Assembly (NCBI GenBank): GCA_014529385.2
Contig: CM043968.1
Location: 128,267,518-128,331,517 of the forward strand
Origin: Adiantum capillus-veneris
Taxonomy: Eukaryota > Streptophyta > Polypodiopsida > Polypodiales > Pteridaceae
Direction of reading: 5' to 3'
Length of the DNA stretch: 64,000 nucleotides
Of the stretch, positions 54,581-64,000 are shown piece after piece. Below the pieces are notes generated by a model that saw nothing but the letters and a program-made list of their open reading frames with translations, did not search any database and was not told the DNA's origin. Within the stretch, counting starts at the first letter, position 1; each line of letters starts with the position of its first letter. A program made the position numbers and the translations under genes.

Positions 54581-55953
54581 CATTTTTTGAAAACATAACA
54601 AAAGCGCAAAAAAGGGCTATAGATTTGGAGGCTCGAGACTTTAATTTAATTGAAAATCAACTCTACAAGTGAGGAAAGGACAATCAACTTAGAATCTGTG
54701 GAAGTGAAAGTGAATACCTGTTGATTCTAGAACACGCACATGGAGTAATAAGTGGATGCCATTTTTCAGGCGATAAGACGGCAAAAATTGTTTTAACTGC
54801 AGGAATATGGTGGCCTACATTGCACATGGATGCTGAGAATTTTGTAAAGCATTGTGATGCATGTCACCGCACTAGAGTGCCGATAAAGAGAGATGAGATG
54901 CCACTACGGCCAATGATGGGAGCACGGGCATTTGCAAAATGGGGAATTGATTTTGTGGGACCTATTTCACCCCCTACATATCGCACCTATACTCAATATA
55001 TCATTGTCGCTATGGACTATCTCACAAAATAGGGTGAAGCCAAAACAACACAAAAAGTAGACGCAAGAACCACTGCACAATTTTTGTATGATAATGTCTT
55101 TGTACGATACAGATTACCAATAAAAATTGTCAGTGAATTGAGGAACACATTTTCTTAATGAAGTCATTGAATACCTATTGAAACAATTCATTGTCATACA
55201 TAGAAAATCTGCCCCATATCATCCACATGCAAATGGACAAGTTGAGGCCACAAATAAAACACTATGCACTGTTTTGACTAAAATTGTATCAGAGTCAAGG
55301 ACAGACTAGGATCAACAATTACACTCAACACTATGACATACAATATAGCTTACAAAACATCAATCGGAACAACACTGTACAACATGGTGTTTGGTCTAAA
55401 TGCTATATTATCCATAGAGTTTTTAGCTCCAACTCTACGAGTAGCGAAATGCTTAGAATGGATAGGCCATGAGCTCTCTTCAAGAATAGATGATCTTGAA
55501 AAGCTAGATGAACTTTGACTGAGAGCTGTAGCTTCGATCTATGCTAAAAAGAGAAGACAAAAAGAGTTTTTTGACAAGCATGTGCGTACGAAAGAGTTCA
55601 AAACAGGTGATTATGTACTTGTTTATACTTTGAAGCAACATGCGAAGAAACTTAAAAAGCGAGGGATGGGACCCTTTGTGATTAGTGACTTATCACAAAG
55701 TGGAGTTGTGAAACTTCCTACATTGGCAGGCGAAGAAATGCCAAATTGGATTAGTGGGTGTCGGTTAAAGAAGTATCATTTACCACTAACACAGGATATG
55801 CTTCAACAAATCCATCAAGCAAAACAACAGATGAAGGAGAAACAGAGGGTACGAGAAGAAGAACAAGCAGAAGGAAAAGAACGCATTGCAAAAAGAAGGC
55901 TTCTACGACAACAACAACAAAGTGGATCACCGTTGCAAATAAATGCTATTTAA
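54581..55953 (+). pseudogene. E4 integrase, second zinc module, core and C-terminus
   Basis: Linker RAIDLEARDFNLIENQLYK, then the zinc module LEHAHGVISGCHFSGDKTAK with WWPTLHMDAENFVKHCDACH. Core: FAKWGIDFVGPISPPTYRTY, AMDYLTK then stop, RLPIKIVSELRNTF (Glu for the catalytic Asp), then SAPYHPHANGQVEATNKT with Glu. The C-terminal region has the frame of 55582-55953: EFKTGDYVLVYTLKQHAKKL and GMGPFVISDLSQSGVVKLPT. At least three stops or shifts. Confidence 0.88.
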
Positions 55954-56269
55954 TTAACGAATTTTGGTGGACACAGGGGAACCAATAATTGCAATCAAAG
56001 TGGGTAGCAATCAAGTTGAATCGCTGGCATTGCTTGATTCCGGAGCTCAAGCAAATCTGATCTCTTACAAATTATATAAACAGCTCAAGCTTAAGGAACA
56101 ACTCCATCCTACTCAACAAGTGCTGGAAAGTAGTACATCACATTCGCTAGGAACATTGGGCTGGACAATATTGCATGTACAAATACATCAATATGTTTAC
56201 CCCCACAAGTTTTATGTGGTTGAGGATGCGAGCACACTACACCCCATGTTATTGGGACAACCTTGGTAG
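55954..56269 (+). pseudogene. E4 retropepsin located after integrase
   Basis: Reads ILVDTGEPIIAIKVGSNQVE, LALLDSGAQANLISYKLYKQ with DSG at the active site, and TLHPMLLGQPW as second protease motif. It starts only about 10 bases after the integrase frame ends, in another frame. A retropepsin normally precedes RT in Gypsy elements. It may be the displaced own protease or a piece of a second, E2-like element. Confidence 0.8.
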
Positions 56270-57190
56270 AAAGAGTATAATATGCAGATAGATTGGAATT
56301 TGAATACAGTCAAAATTCATCATGCACAAGAACAACAGGTGGTAGTCTTTGCTTAGACGACCCGGAAGAACCAGATGATAGCACCACCATCACTGAATAA
56401 AGAACAAAAAGGATGGGTGTCAATAAAGCACAACACGATACCCAAGGAGGACAATCATGGAACTGCCAACCATGTTCACTAAAAAAATAATACAACAAAG
56501 ACCACAGTGAATAGATCAAGGTTAGCACGACACGAAAAACAAGTATGGGTACGGAAGGATAGAGGCGACCTGGCATACAAACCACAATACAACAGCAGAA
56601 GTCAAAAGAAGAACACAAGTTAACCCAACAACCAAGGGAATAAAAAAGATATGGATCCCAAAGAGAATGCTCAGTAACCACTTAAATGCGACTCGCATTT
56701 GGATCCCCAAACCAAAGCAACAGGAACTCCCTTCAATACAAGCAACACCAGCACGCAGACACTCACTACATATGAAACCGGCAAACCGATCTATGTGGGT
56801 GCCGATCAGCAAAACAACAATGACGACCAAGGACGAGGCAATAAACCTACACAAGCCTCCACAACAAAACTCCAAAGGGTAATTAACAGAGAACAAAATT
56901 ATACCTACAACGAAAATGACACTTCCATCCACGGAAACAACCACGGACATATCGATAGTAGCGGCAACCCAAGCAAATTTTGCAAAGAAGACGATCAAAC
57001 AAAGAGCTGTAGAGTCAACTTTTACTTGCAAAGAAGACGATCAAACAAAGAGCTGTAGAGTCAACTTTTACTTGCAAAGAAAATCCGCCAGCCAAATAAA
57101 CAACAAACAGGAAACCTCGACGTCGAATGCCAGTAAGCATCTTGCTTATTCCCTCCTCTTGCACAACATTAATTTTTCCATGCATTGACT
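56270..57190 (+). pseudogene. E4 WVPK-repeat tail
   Basis: Fragments in changing frames: MQIDWNLNTVKIHH, QVWVRKDRGDLAYK (about 56545), KKIWIPKRMLSNHL (about 56645), TRIWIPKPKQQELP (about 56693), RSMWVPISKTT (about 56793). The same W-V/I-P-K motif series follows the protease in E2. Contains a 46-bp tandem duplication at 56981-57072. Confidence 0.7.
56981..57072. repeat. 46-bp tandem duplication in E4 tail
   Basis: TGCAAAGAAGACGATCAAAC... at 56981-57026 and 57027-57072, identical as far as I can read. It shifts the frame. Confidence 0.92.
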
Positions 57191-57300
57191 GACTATGCAT
57201 CAAATAAGGCCACATTACAAAGCCGCGCACTAGCACAATTTTTAACCCATGCACTGCACATACCCTGAGGCGATACCTTGTCGTCCGGGAGGACTCTGAC

Positions 57301-57317
57301 TAGGAGGGGGGGAGGCA
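57301..57317 (+). other. E4 internal polypurine tract
   Basis: TAGGAGGGGGGGAGGCA. It looks like a plus-strand primer tract but no LTR start follows, so it is internal to the element; it may act as an extra or former priming site. Confidence 0.5.
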
Positions 57318-58915
57318 TTCTCAATGCGGACCCAATGAAGGTGAAAAGAGTAAAAAAGGGCATGTTTTTTGACTATTTTGAAGGGTTTTCATTTGATTGA
57401 AAATCTTTCTGGACTAACCTAAGTACATATGCCCTTATACATCACAAATCTACAAGTATATGGGGCCAAACGCCAAATTAGGCCTTTAGGTGTGTGTATA
57501 TATGTAAAAATAGCCATTTTTTGGGCAAAATATTGGTAAAACGAAGAAATCCGGTCATAAAAATTTCATGTGAGTGTACATAGTGTTTTGCGGTGATGTT
57601 TTTGAGTTATTATGATTTTTGGGGATTTTTTGGGTTTATTTTTCTATTCTCTTTTTAATCTTACTAATTATCGACAGAAACTTCAAAAATACAAAAAGCA
57701 GGTGAAATACGATCATAATGAAAAACAAAAAATATGGGGATAATCAGTGACTATAGGAAAACCTATGGTACAATGGGGGTGCAATTATGTAAATGGAGTG
57801 GAAGGCGTGTTTTGACAAGATTTTGACCGAAACGTCAAATTTCTCGGAAACTAGGCAAACAGAGTCCAAATCAAGAACTTTTCGAGCCTAAACCGCATCT
57901 CGCAAGAAGTTAGGAGCACATGTCAAATTTCATAGAAAGTGCTCCAGGAACCCCCATTATAAGGATTTTTCACTTCACTTAGAGCTCATTTCTACTATTT
58001 CCTTCTTGAGAGAGAGCTCTTGCCACCTAGAATGAACCGGACTTCCAGCTGCTTCTACAACGCACATGAGCACCCAACATGCTCTAGATATGAGAGGTAG
58101 GCTCACCACCTTGAACTTTTCGCACATGTTTGATGTTTTGTCGCGAAAACTAGTGTAGGGTTCACACGGGGAATGGGCAGTAGAGACCTACAGGTAGAGG
58201 TAGCCACCTAACGGCTAACCCAATAGCAATAAGGCTTCATAGGAGGTTTACCCTAGCATAGGAGTCCACTCTTGAATGCACAAAGGTGGCAAAAAACCAT
58301 CGAGAAAAACCCTAACCTCTAGAGCCCTACAAGAGGCCACCAAGTGGTAAATCGGTGGAAAGTCTCCCAAATGCTACCAAAACTCATGGGTAGGAGCATC
58401 TCGACATGCTCTGCAAGGCTATATATCCCACATGGCCATAAGGAAACCCGAAGCGGGACTAAGCTTCAGAAATGGCATCGGACACACAAAGCGTCAACTG
58501 GCTCTCACGGCCAAACCGGATGTCCGTTTTCCACCAAACTTCACGAGCGGCTTTCCTACACCATCAACAACCAAGTCCTATGGTGGTAGACCACCACAAG
58601 TCATAGACGTCATGCAAACGCAACCACGGGCGCTTCCAGAGCGACAAGTCGCCAAACGGAGCTCCGATGAAGCCAAAGCCAACAAAAACCATATGGCAAG
58701 GTTCCCCAAGGAACCATGAAGCTATGGAGATTAACGTCAAGAAATTTTATCGCCAAAAAGCACTCCAAGAGTCAGAAAATGACTCAAAGACTTTGAAAGC
58801 CAAACAGGGAGTTTCTATCTATCTTTTTGACTTTTTTATTGAAATAAGGCTTAAAGGAGACTCAGGGGGGCTAAGGGCATATACTAGTAGCACTTCTCCA
58901 AAAGAATTCATCAGG
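57318..58915 (+). other. E4 non-coding region downstream of pol
   Basis: About 1.6 kb without a convincing ORF. Short frames such as 58344-58719 have no recognisable domain. AT-rich up to about 57960, then ordinary composition. It leads into the second palindrome block. Confidence 0.55.
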
Positions 58916-59794
58916 AGACATCCTACATGTAGGATGTCTCAAGGCCATGTTTGGGCACCAAACTCAATATCTCACCTCATACACAGCTTCTACATAGCTT
59001 ATACATGCTAGCCATCAAGTTTCATCACAGTTGGACAAGAGTTGACCTCATATGCATAAAAAAACAAAAAGTCAGAGCGTAGAGGCAATAAAGGGTCATA
59101 GACCTACCAAAACTAGTCCAAATCACATGAAACTTGCACAATATACTCATTATCACATTGCCAAGCTAACTGTGGGGTCAGATATGAAAAATAATGAAAT
59201 AGACATCCTACGCGTAGGATGTCTAAATGACCCATTTGACCTCTAGTTGATGTTTTTGAGTTCCATATATCTTAATAACATCTTCACAAGCTCATATATC
59301 AAATTTCAAGCCAAACCCATCACATTTGGCCCCAAAACCTCAAAGATGCACTTTTCTGAGCCTAAAAACCCTACACATGCTCCTAACAACACCAATACTT
59401 ATCCAAATCAAAATCTAAGAGCAGGGCCATGTTCTACATGCTAAGGGCTACCCACAGAACCAAAATCAAGTCATTTTGAGAAAAGAGACATCCTACGCGT
59501 AGGATGTCTCCAGGGTCATATTGACCTTATGTGCAGGAATTGACATTAGGGGATTCTTTTACATGATTTAAGAAGCCTATATATCAAATTTCAATCCAAT
59601 TGAATATCATTTGCCCATCCATATAGCAAATCCTACCCAATTTGTGAGCCAAAAGCCTAAACCTGCTCAAAATTGCACTTTTTGATGCCAAACCAAATTC
59701 CAAGTACATAGCCATGTTGCACAGGTCAAGGGCCACAAGCATGTCAAGTTTCATCAAAATCAGGGAAGGTAGACATCCTACACATAGGATGTCT
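58916..59794. repeat. E4 palindrome block 2, exact 285-bp period
   Basis: Four copies at 58916-58939 (centre CATG, perfect), 59201-59224 (CGCG, perfect), 59486-59509 (CGCG, perfect) and 59771-59794 (CACA, centre not symmetric). Starts differ by exactly 285 each time. Between them the sequence is a diverged tandem repeat with recurring phrases such as CATATATCAAATTTCAA and CATGTTCTACATGCTAAGGG / CATGTTGCACAGGTCAAGGG. Confidence 0.95.
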
Positions 59795-59994
59795 ACATGC
59801 TTATTTTTCAGCCAAAAACCTATTGTGGGCACATGCATGGCTTCCCTAGACCCATTTGAGTTCTTATTTCAATTTTCAAGTCATTTGGGTAGTCAGAACT
59901 CAGTTTATCAGCTAATCTGTTAAAAAAATGCTAACTTTGGACTACTGAGTGCAACAGGATCCATGGTAGCCACAAAGTCACCAAGAAGAAGAGG

Positions 59995-61362
59995 ATGACT
60001 ATCAAGGACTACTTAGAAGAAGTGGAGCCTTTTGTTATCCCAGAGGGAACCCTGAAGCCCACAAGCACTTGGATTCAAGATGACCTACTAGAAACCAATG
60101 ATCTGAGAATCTACCAAGGAGTGTTTAAAGATCCAGAGGGAAATGCAGTGGAGCCACCCATGATCCCTCAAGAGCTCAATGAATTTGTTAGGAGCAAGAT
60201 GGGGGACTACTTGGAGAAACTGGATCTACACAACTACTTTGAAGCCTTGCCAGTAGGGATTGATGTTAAAAGAGTGTGGGAATTTGTCACAACAATCAAA
60301 GAGAACGGCATAGCCAGAGTTACAGATCTGCAAGGCAAGCCTAATACAATGATTGTCATCATAGAGAAGGTGGTGGCAGCAACACTTGACCTCCACTTGA
60401 CCTCTCTAACAAAGGAGACAGTGTGACTAAGAGGCAGGATGACATTAAGGTCTACTTAGAGAAGACAAATAACTATACATTTGAAGATATTGCAAACCCA
60501 AAGGTGTCCATCATGAGCCAATTATACAATCAGTACTTCCACATGTGTACCAAGCGGCCACATAAATACATGATGCCACCTGGAGCTATTTCCACCACTT
60601 TCACTTGGGCGATGCAGAAGAGCCGCCCGAGGGAGATAAACTATGCCGCTTACATTCACGACAACCTTTTGAAAATGGGGACCAAAAATCCCACTTATAT
60701 TGTGCCTAGTGAGTTGATAACCAAAGTCATCTATGGAGCATTGCATGCCAAGGGAAATTGGCCTCTACCTCCCTCCCAAAATGATGGGCTCAAGTTGAAG
60801 GAAGACAAAGAACAAGAGCCTCCTAAGGCTCCAAGGGTAGCCACAAGGTTGAAGCGCCGTTTAGAGACAGTGCCAGAAGAGCCGCCATAGCCCAAGAAGG
60901 GAAAGAAAGAAACTCTACAGGTGCTAGTAAAGGAAACAAAGTCACAAAAAGCAACAAGGTTGGAAAGACTAATGGAAAGTTTCAGAGCTGAGAGAGCGCT
61001 AAAAGGGGATTTGAGAGAATTATGGAAGCCCTCACTTGAGGGTATGTCTGGATCATCTCGAAGAACTCAAAGGGATCGCTTTGAAGATTATATAAAGAAT
61101 TTTGAGATCTTAGATGCTATAGCTGAGAATATCCCAAATATACCTTTTACCGAAGAAGAAGTTGATGATGTGAGATGGCAACTGCTAGAAGAACAGGAAG
61201 GGCAAGAAAGAGAGAGGAAAACAAATGCTGATCGGGACTTCAAGAAGAAGCAATCAACCCCACCATCAACCCAAGAATCCAACCCTCCACCATCACCACC
61301 TCCTCATAGTCCTCCTCAAACCCGAAAAACTGAGAAGTTGAACAAATCTGATGGGCAACAAG
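59995..61362 (+). pseudogene. E4 extra 3' ORF (ORF-X), part before E6
   Basis: ATG at 59995 (MTIKDYLEEVEPFVIPEGTL). A one-base shift near 60423 and a TAG at 60888 break it; otherwise one product to 61362. Parts: EVEPFVIPEGTLKPTSTWIQ, MIPQELNEFVRSKMGDYLEK, then QLYNQYFHMCTKRPHKYMMP, EINYAAYIHDNLLKMGTKNP, then a basic/acidic tail with Pro/Ser-rich end. No enzyme motif. The layout faintly recalls the plant-transposon-associated domain found in other plant Gypsy elements; unproven. E6 interrupts it; the frame continues at 63681. Confidence 0.65.
61358..61362. repeat. Target-site duplication of E6, left copy (ACAAG)
   Basis: ACAAG precedes TGTAACATTT; repeated at 63676-63680 after ATTATGACA. Confidence 0.93.
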
Positions 61363-62952
61363 TGTAACATTTAATGGCCTAAAATCTTATGTGTAGCGGA
61401 AATTAGCATGAACATAGTGAGCATTTCATTAGAGTTGATTCCTAATGAGAATTACAAGAGTGCTTGGGTGGAGAGAGCAACAAAAAGCATAACACCTAGT
61501 TAGATAGCATCGACAATACTTTCAAAAGAGAGAGCAATTAAGCTATTGACAACAGTTGAGGACCGGATTTGCATGGAGCCGGTCCCCCCTCCAAAAGGCT
61601 TTGTATTATGGTTTCTCCCATCAAGAGAGACATTGTACAATACAATTCTTTGTGTTCCTTCAAGACGAGCTAGTGCAATGAAGATGGAAGCTTCATACAC
61701 CAAGCAAAACACTTAATCAAACACAACTTGAATTATCCCCGTTCTCAGACCCAAGACCTCACACACCTTCGAAGATGGTGAGAGCTAGCAGGGTATGAGA
61801 GTAGATTGAGAGGAAAAAGAAGTATCTTACGAGAAATAAGTACATCTCCTCACATAATCACTCATATTAGCATAGCTTAGCTTAGTAATTAGCTTGGTAG
61901 AGAAGATGAGCATGCATTGAAGCTTGGCTCTTGGTTGGATTTGTATCCACATGCCAAGAGAGTGTTGATGTAGGCTTCTATCTCACAAGCTTGGAGTAGG
62001 TGATGAGCTCTCCATTAAAGCTTGGGAGGAGATAGAGTATTTTCCCTTCACACATGGTCAAGTGTGAGAGTGTGTGTGTCAATGCCAAGCAAAAATCAGC
62101 CCCCTCTCTCTCTTGGGTGAGCCCTAGCTGCTAAGTTAGTCTGGCTTTTGCCTCATTGGACCTCCCGAGGTCAAGCCAATAGGGATTAAGCAGCATAAGT
62201 GATAGCCTTCTGACATGTGTCCCCCTTTCCCCGTTTGTGAGAGCTTTAGATAATTAAATAATTAAACTAAACTCTCATTGGACCCCTTTGCCTCCTGGCC
62301 AATAGGAATCAGGCAAGCCATGGGGCTCCTGAATGCTCATTGGACCCCTTGGGAGACTGCCCAATAGTCTTCTAGGACACTTAATTCTTATTGGTTTCTT
62401 TTATTAAATGTTTTTAAATTAATTAAACTAGATTTACTCTAGCCTAATTCTCATTGGTCCACTTCAAGGGTCTTCCAATAGGAATTGGGCATACCTTGTG
62501 GGCATCTGGCCTAGGGAGCTGACATGTGTCCCTCATTCCCTTTGTGTAAAGGGAGCCTGTGTGTGTGTGTGTGGCTTTCTCTCTCATCCCCTAGCTTTGG
62601 GGCTCGCCCCCTCCCATGTAGGGATGTAGAAAGACTTTTTGGGCACACACTAAGCATCCAATTTTCCCTAAGGTTGACCTTTGGACACAACCTTTGAATT
62701 TTGGAACCTTAGCATTTTGGAAGTCTTAATGGGCTGAACCTTAGGGTCTTTTTAGCCCGTTGTTTCACATGGCTCTTTTGCAGATGGCCCCCCCTTTGGA
62801 TCCCTATTTTCCCTCCTTTGGATCCCTACTGTGGCCGGTCTGCTAACTTAACCAATATTCTAGCTTTTTCTCCCTTGGCACTTCCCCACATTAAATGATC
62901 AGTTTAATATGAGAAAATCATTTAGGAGAATTAGATATTGATTATTATGACA
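61363..62952 (-). repeat. E6 3' LTR
   Basis: 1590 bp; minus strand TGTCATAATAATCAATATC to ATGTTACA. Matches E5 LTR (19819-20893) over its first two thirds. Holds several copies of TCATTGGACC-CC-TTGG-type sequence at about 62153-62480 and no ORF worth reporting. Confidence 0.9.
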
Positions 62953-63427
62953 TTACCTCTCTCTTGAAATCATAGTCGTCCTCGACTATGGTGTAGAGAA
63001 GATAAAGCATATGCATGAGTCCTTTTCTTAGCGGGTAGAGGATCCCTATGTTACCCTACGACATCATTCCATAATGGATGACTAGTCCATTTGGCGCTTG
63101 AGAGCCTGAGGCTGCCGCAAGCATGTCTGCACATTAGTCCTATCAATCTTCCATAGTAGAGTGACAAGCTCTACTTGGTGTTCGGGAGACGTCGTCTCCG
63201 CAAACTTGATCTAAGCATGCATACTACTTCATTTTTGTGCACAAATAAAGAAAAAGAGAGTCTTATAAGACAAAAATTTTTGTTCATTTTTAACATTTTG
63301 TACATTTGCTTACTCTTGGGAAGCATTGTAAGCATTGACAAGGTTTAGGTTATCCTTTAATTGTATGCCTTGCATCCATCTAGCATCTTCAAAAGGATAA
63401 TTCTTAAACTTAATAAGATATCGTCTT
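62953..63427 (-). other. E6 internal remnant
   Basis: Contains the polypurine tract (minus strand TTCAAGAGAGAGGTAA), the hairpin ATAGTCGAGGACGACTAT, and the end of the chromodomain (YPFEDARWMQGIQ on the minus strand near 63400-63360). Nothing else of gag-pol remains. Confidence 0.85.
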
Positions 63428-63675
63428 AACCTTAGCATTTTGGAAGTCTTAATGGGCTGAACCTTAGGGTCTTTTTAGCCCCTTGTTTCACATGGCTCTT
63501 TTGCAGATGGCCCCCCCTTTGGATCCCTATTTTCCCTCCTTTGGATCCCTACTGTGGCCGGTCTGCTAACTTAACCAATATTCTAGCTTTTTCTCCCTTG
63601 GCACTTCCCCACATTAAATGATCAGTTTAATATGAGAAAATCATTTAGGAGAATTAGATATTGATTATTATGACA
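63428..63675 (-). repeat. E6 truncated 5' LTR
   Basis: 248 bp equal to 62705-62952 with one change (AGCCCCTTG for AGCCCGTTG). It joins the internal remnant at a shared AACCTT. Confidence 0.92.
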
Positions 63676-64000
63676 ACAAGACTCCAAGGAAGAGAAGAAG
63701 AAAGAGGAAGAGCAGCAGGGAGAAGTTGAACCAAAAGATGAGAAGCTAGATCCATAAGAAAAAAACTATAGAATATTTCTTGATCTACTAGCTGCTGGAT
63801 ATTATTGAGAAGAGGTAGCTAATGCAGCTTTTGAATTGTCGAGCACTAGACCCAAAGAATATATGATGAGCCCTCGATTGGTGGAGTTGAAGGAAATGGC
63901 CACAGATACAGTGGATTTACAGCCACAAGCCAATGATTGGGATGAAATGATGCAAATACTCACTGAGCTCATAGCAAGGTCTATGGCCATTGAGAGTGAA
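63676..64000 (+). pseudogene. E4 ORF-X, part after E6
   Basis: In the register of the part ending at 61362 once one ACAAG and E6 are ignored, coding text continues: Lys/Glu/Gln-rich stretch, a TAA at about 63757, then RIFLDLLAAGYY, a TGA, EEVANAAFELSSTRPKEYMM, RLVELKEMATDTVDLQPQAN and MMQILTELIARSM to the window edge. The protein end is outside the window. Confidence 0.65.

Larger units (their letters stand above)
61363..63675 (-). mobile_element. E6: chromovirus deletion derivative
   Basis: 2313 bp between perfect 5-bp duplications. Minus strand: first 248 bp of the LTR (63675-63428), the last about 475 bp of the internal region (63427-62953, end of chromodomain to polypurine tract), and a full 1590-bp 3' LTR (62952-61363). 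One deletion removed most of the 5' LTR, gag and pol. Closely related to E5. One difference is seen between the two LTR parts over 248 bp, so it is young. Confidence 0.92.
45178..64000 (+). mobile_element. E4: giant Ty3/Gypsy element, 3' end outside window
   Basis: Plus strand: 5' LTR, tRNA-Asp-like PBS, 2-kb leader with palindromes, Gag, RT, RNase H, integrase, then protease with WVPK tail, an internal purine tract, 2.7 kb non-coding with more palindromes, and an extra ORF reaching past 64000. No second LTR (TGTTAGCGGC) is seen, so the element exceeds 16 kb even without E6. Broken by many stops. It abuts C1 LTR at CACAC; whether that is a target duplication cannot be tested here. Confidence 0.88.

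Noticed and set aside
57301-57330. End of E4 at the purine tract, with a 3' LTR beginning at 57318
   Set aside because: No sequence matching the E4 LTR start TGTTAGCGGC follows, and the palindromes and PBS-linked leader show that the region further right belongs to the same element.
58344-59011. Short ORFs at 58344-59011 as a host or element gene
   Set aside because: Short, overlapping in different frames, no domain, and partly inside the palindrome repeat.
58916-59794. Regularly spaced palindromes as a CRISPR-like array
   Set aside because: The spacers are 261 bp and themselves related, there is no cas gene, and the context is a plant retrotransposon.

Overview
This window looks like a gene-poor stretch of nuclear DNA from a land plant with a large genome. 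I see no cellular protein gene, tRNA or rRNA. Almost every base belongs to a nest of LTR retrotransposons. The plant assignment rests on primer-binding sites matching plant tRNA-Asp and initiator tRNA-Met, on Ty1/Copia and Ty3/Gypsy families including a chromovirus and a Tat-like element with a second RNase H, and on long GA microsatellites. From memory, the reverse transcriptase type of the first element recalls families common in non-flowering plants; I hold that loosely.

Layout. (1) E1, a decayed Gypsy element on the minus strand, fills 1-7541 and resumes at 16381-16746. It is split by (2) E2, a young minus-strand Gypsy element at 7542-16375 with 5-bp target duplications and LTRs differing by about 4 substitutions. 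E2 encodes only Gag and protease. (3) E5, a 5'-truncated plus-strand chromovirus, covers about 16947-20893. (4) C1, a minus-strand Copia element, runs from its 3' LTR at 20894 to a truncated 5' LTR ending at 43970. C1 was hit twice: by T1, a 4.0-kb non-autonomous Copia-like element (22713-26715, duplication GACGC), and by E3, a Tat-like Gypsy element (27251-41973, duplication GTAT). Between its 5' LTR and its PBS, E3 carries a second copy of about 4 kb of its own downstream flank. (5) A 1207-bp tandem duplication (43155-45570) covers the C1/E4 junction. (6) E4, a very large plus-strand Gypsy element, starts at 45178 and runs past the end of the window. (7) E6, a chromovirus deletion derivative (61363-63675, duplication ACAAG), sits inside the extra 3' ORF of E4.

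Most remarkable: E4 carries nine copies of a 24-bp palindrome (arms AGACATCCTA and TAGGATGTCT) in two blocks, one in the 5' leader and one before the 3' ORF. The four copies of the 3' block are spaced exactly 285 bp apart, and the centres vary almost only at CpG positions. E4 also has its retropepsin downstream of integrase instead of between Gag and RT. E2 carries the same protease plus WVPK-repeat module directly after Gag, so E2 may be a Gag-donor or parasite partner of an E4-like element. E1 and E3 share a pair of tandem, mutually similar ~70-codon reading frames between PBS and gag.

Most coding regions are pseudogenes broken by stops and frameshifts. The best-preserved frames are E2 Gag (741 codons) and protease (981 codons), separated by a single TGA, and E3 pol (1159 codons). 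All functional statements are by family resemblance read from the sequence; no database search was run.
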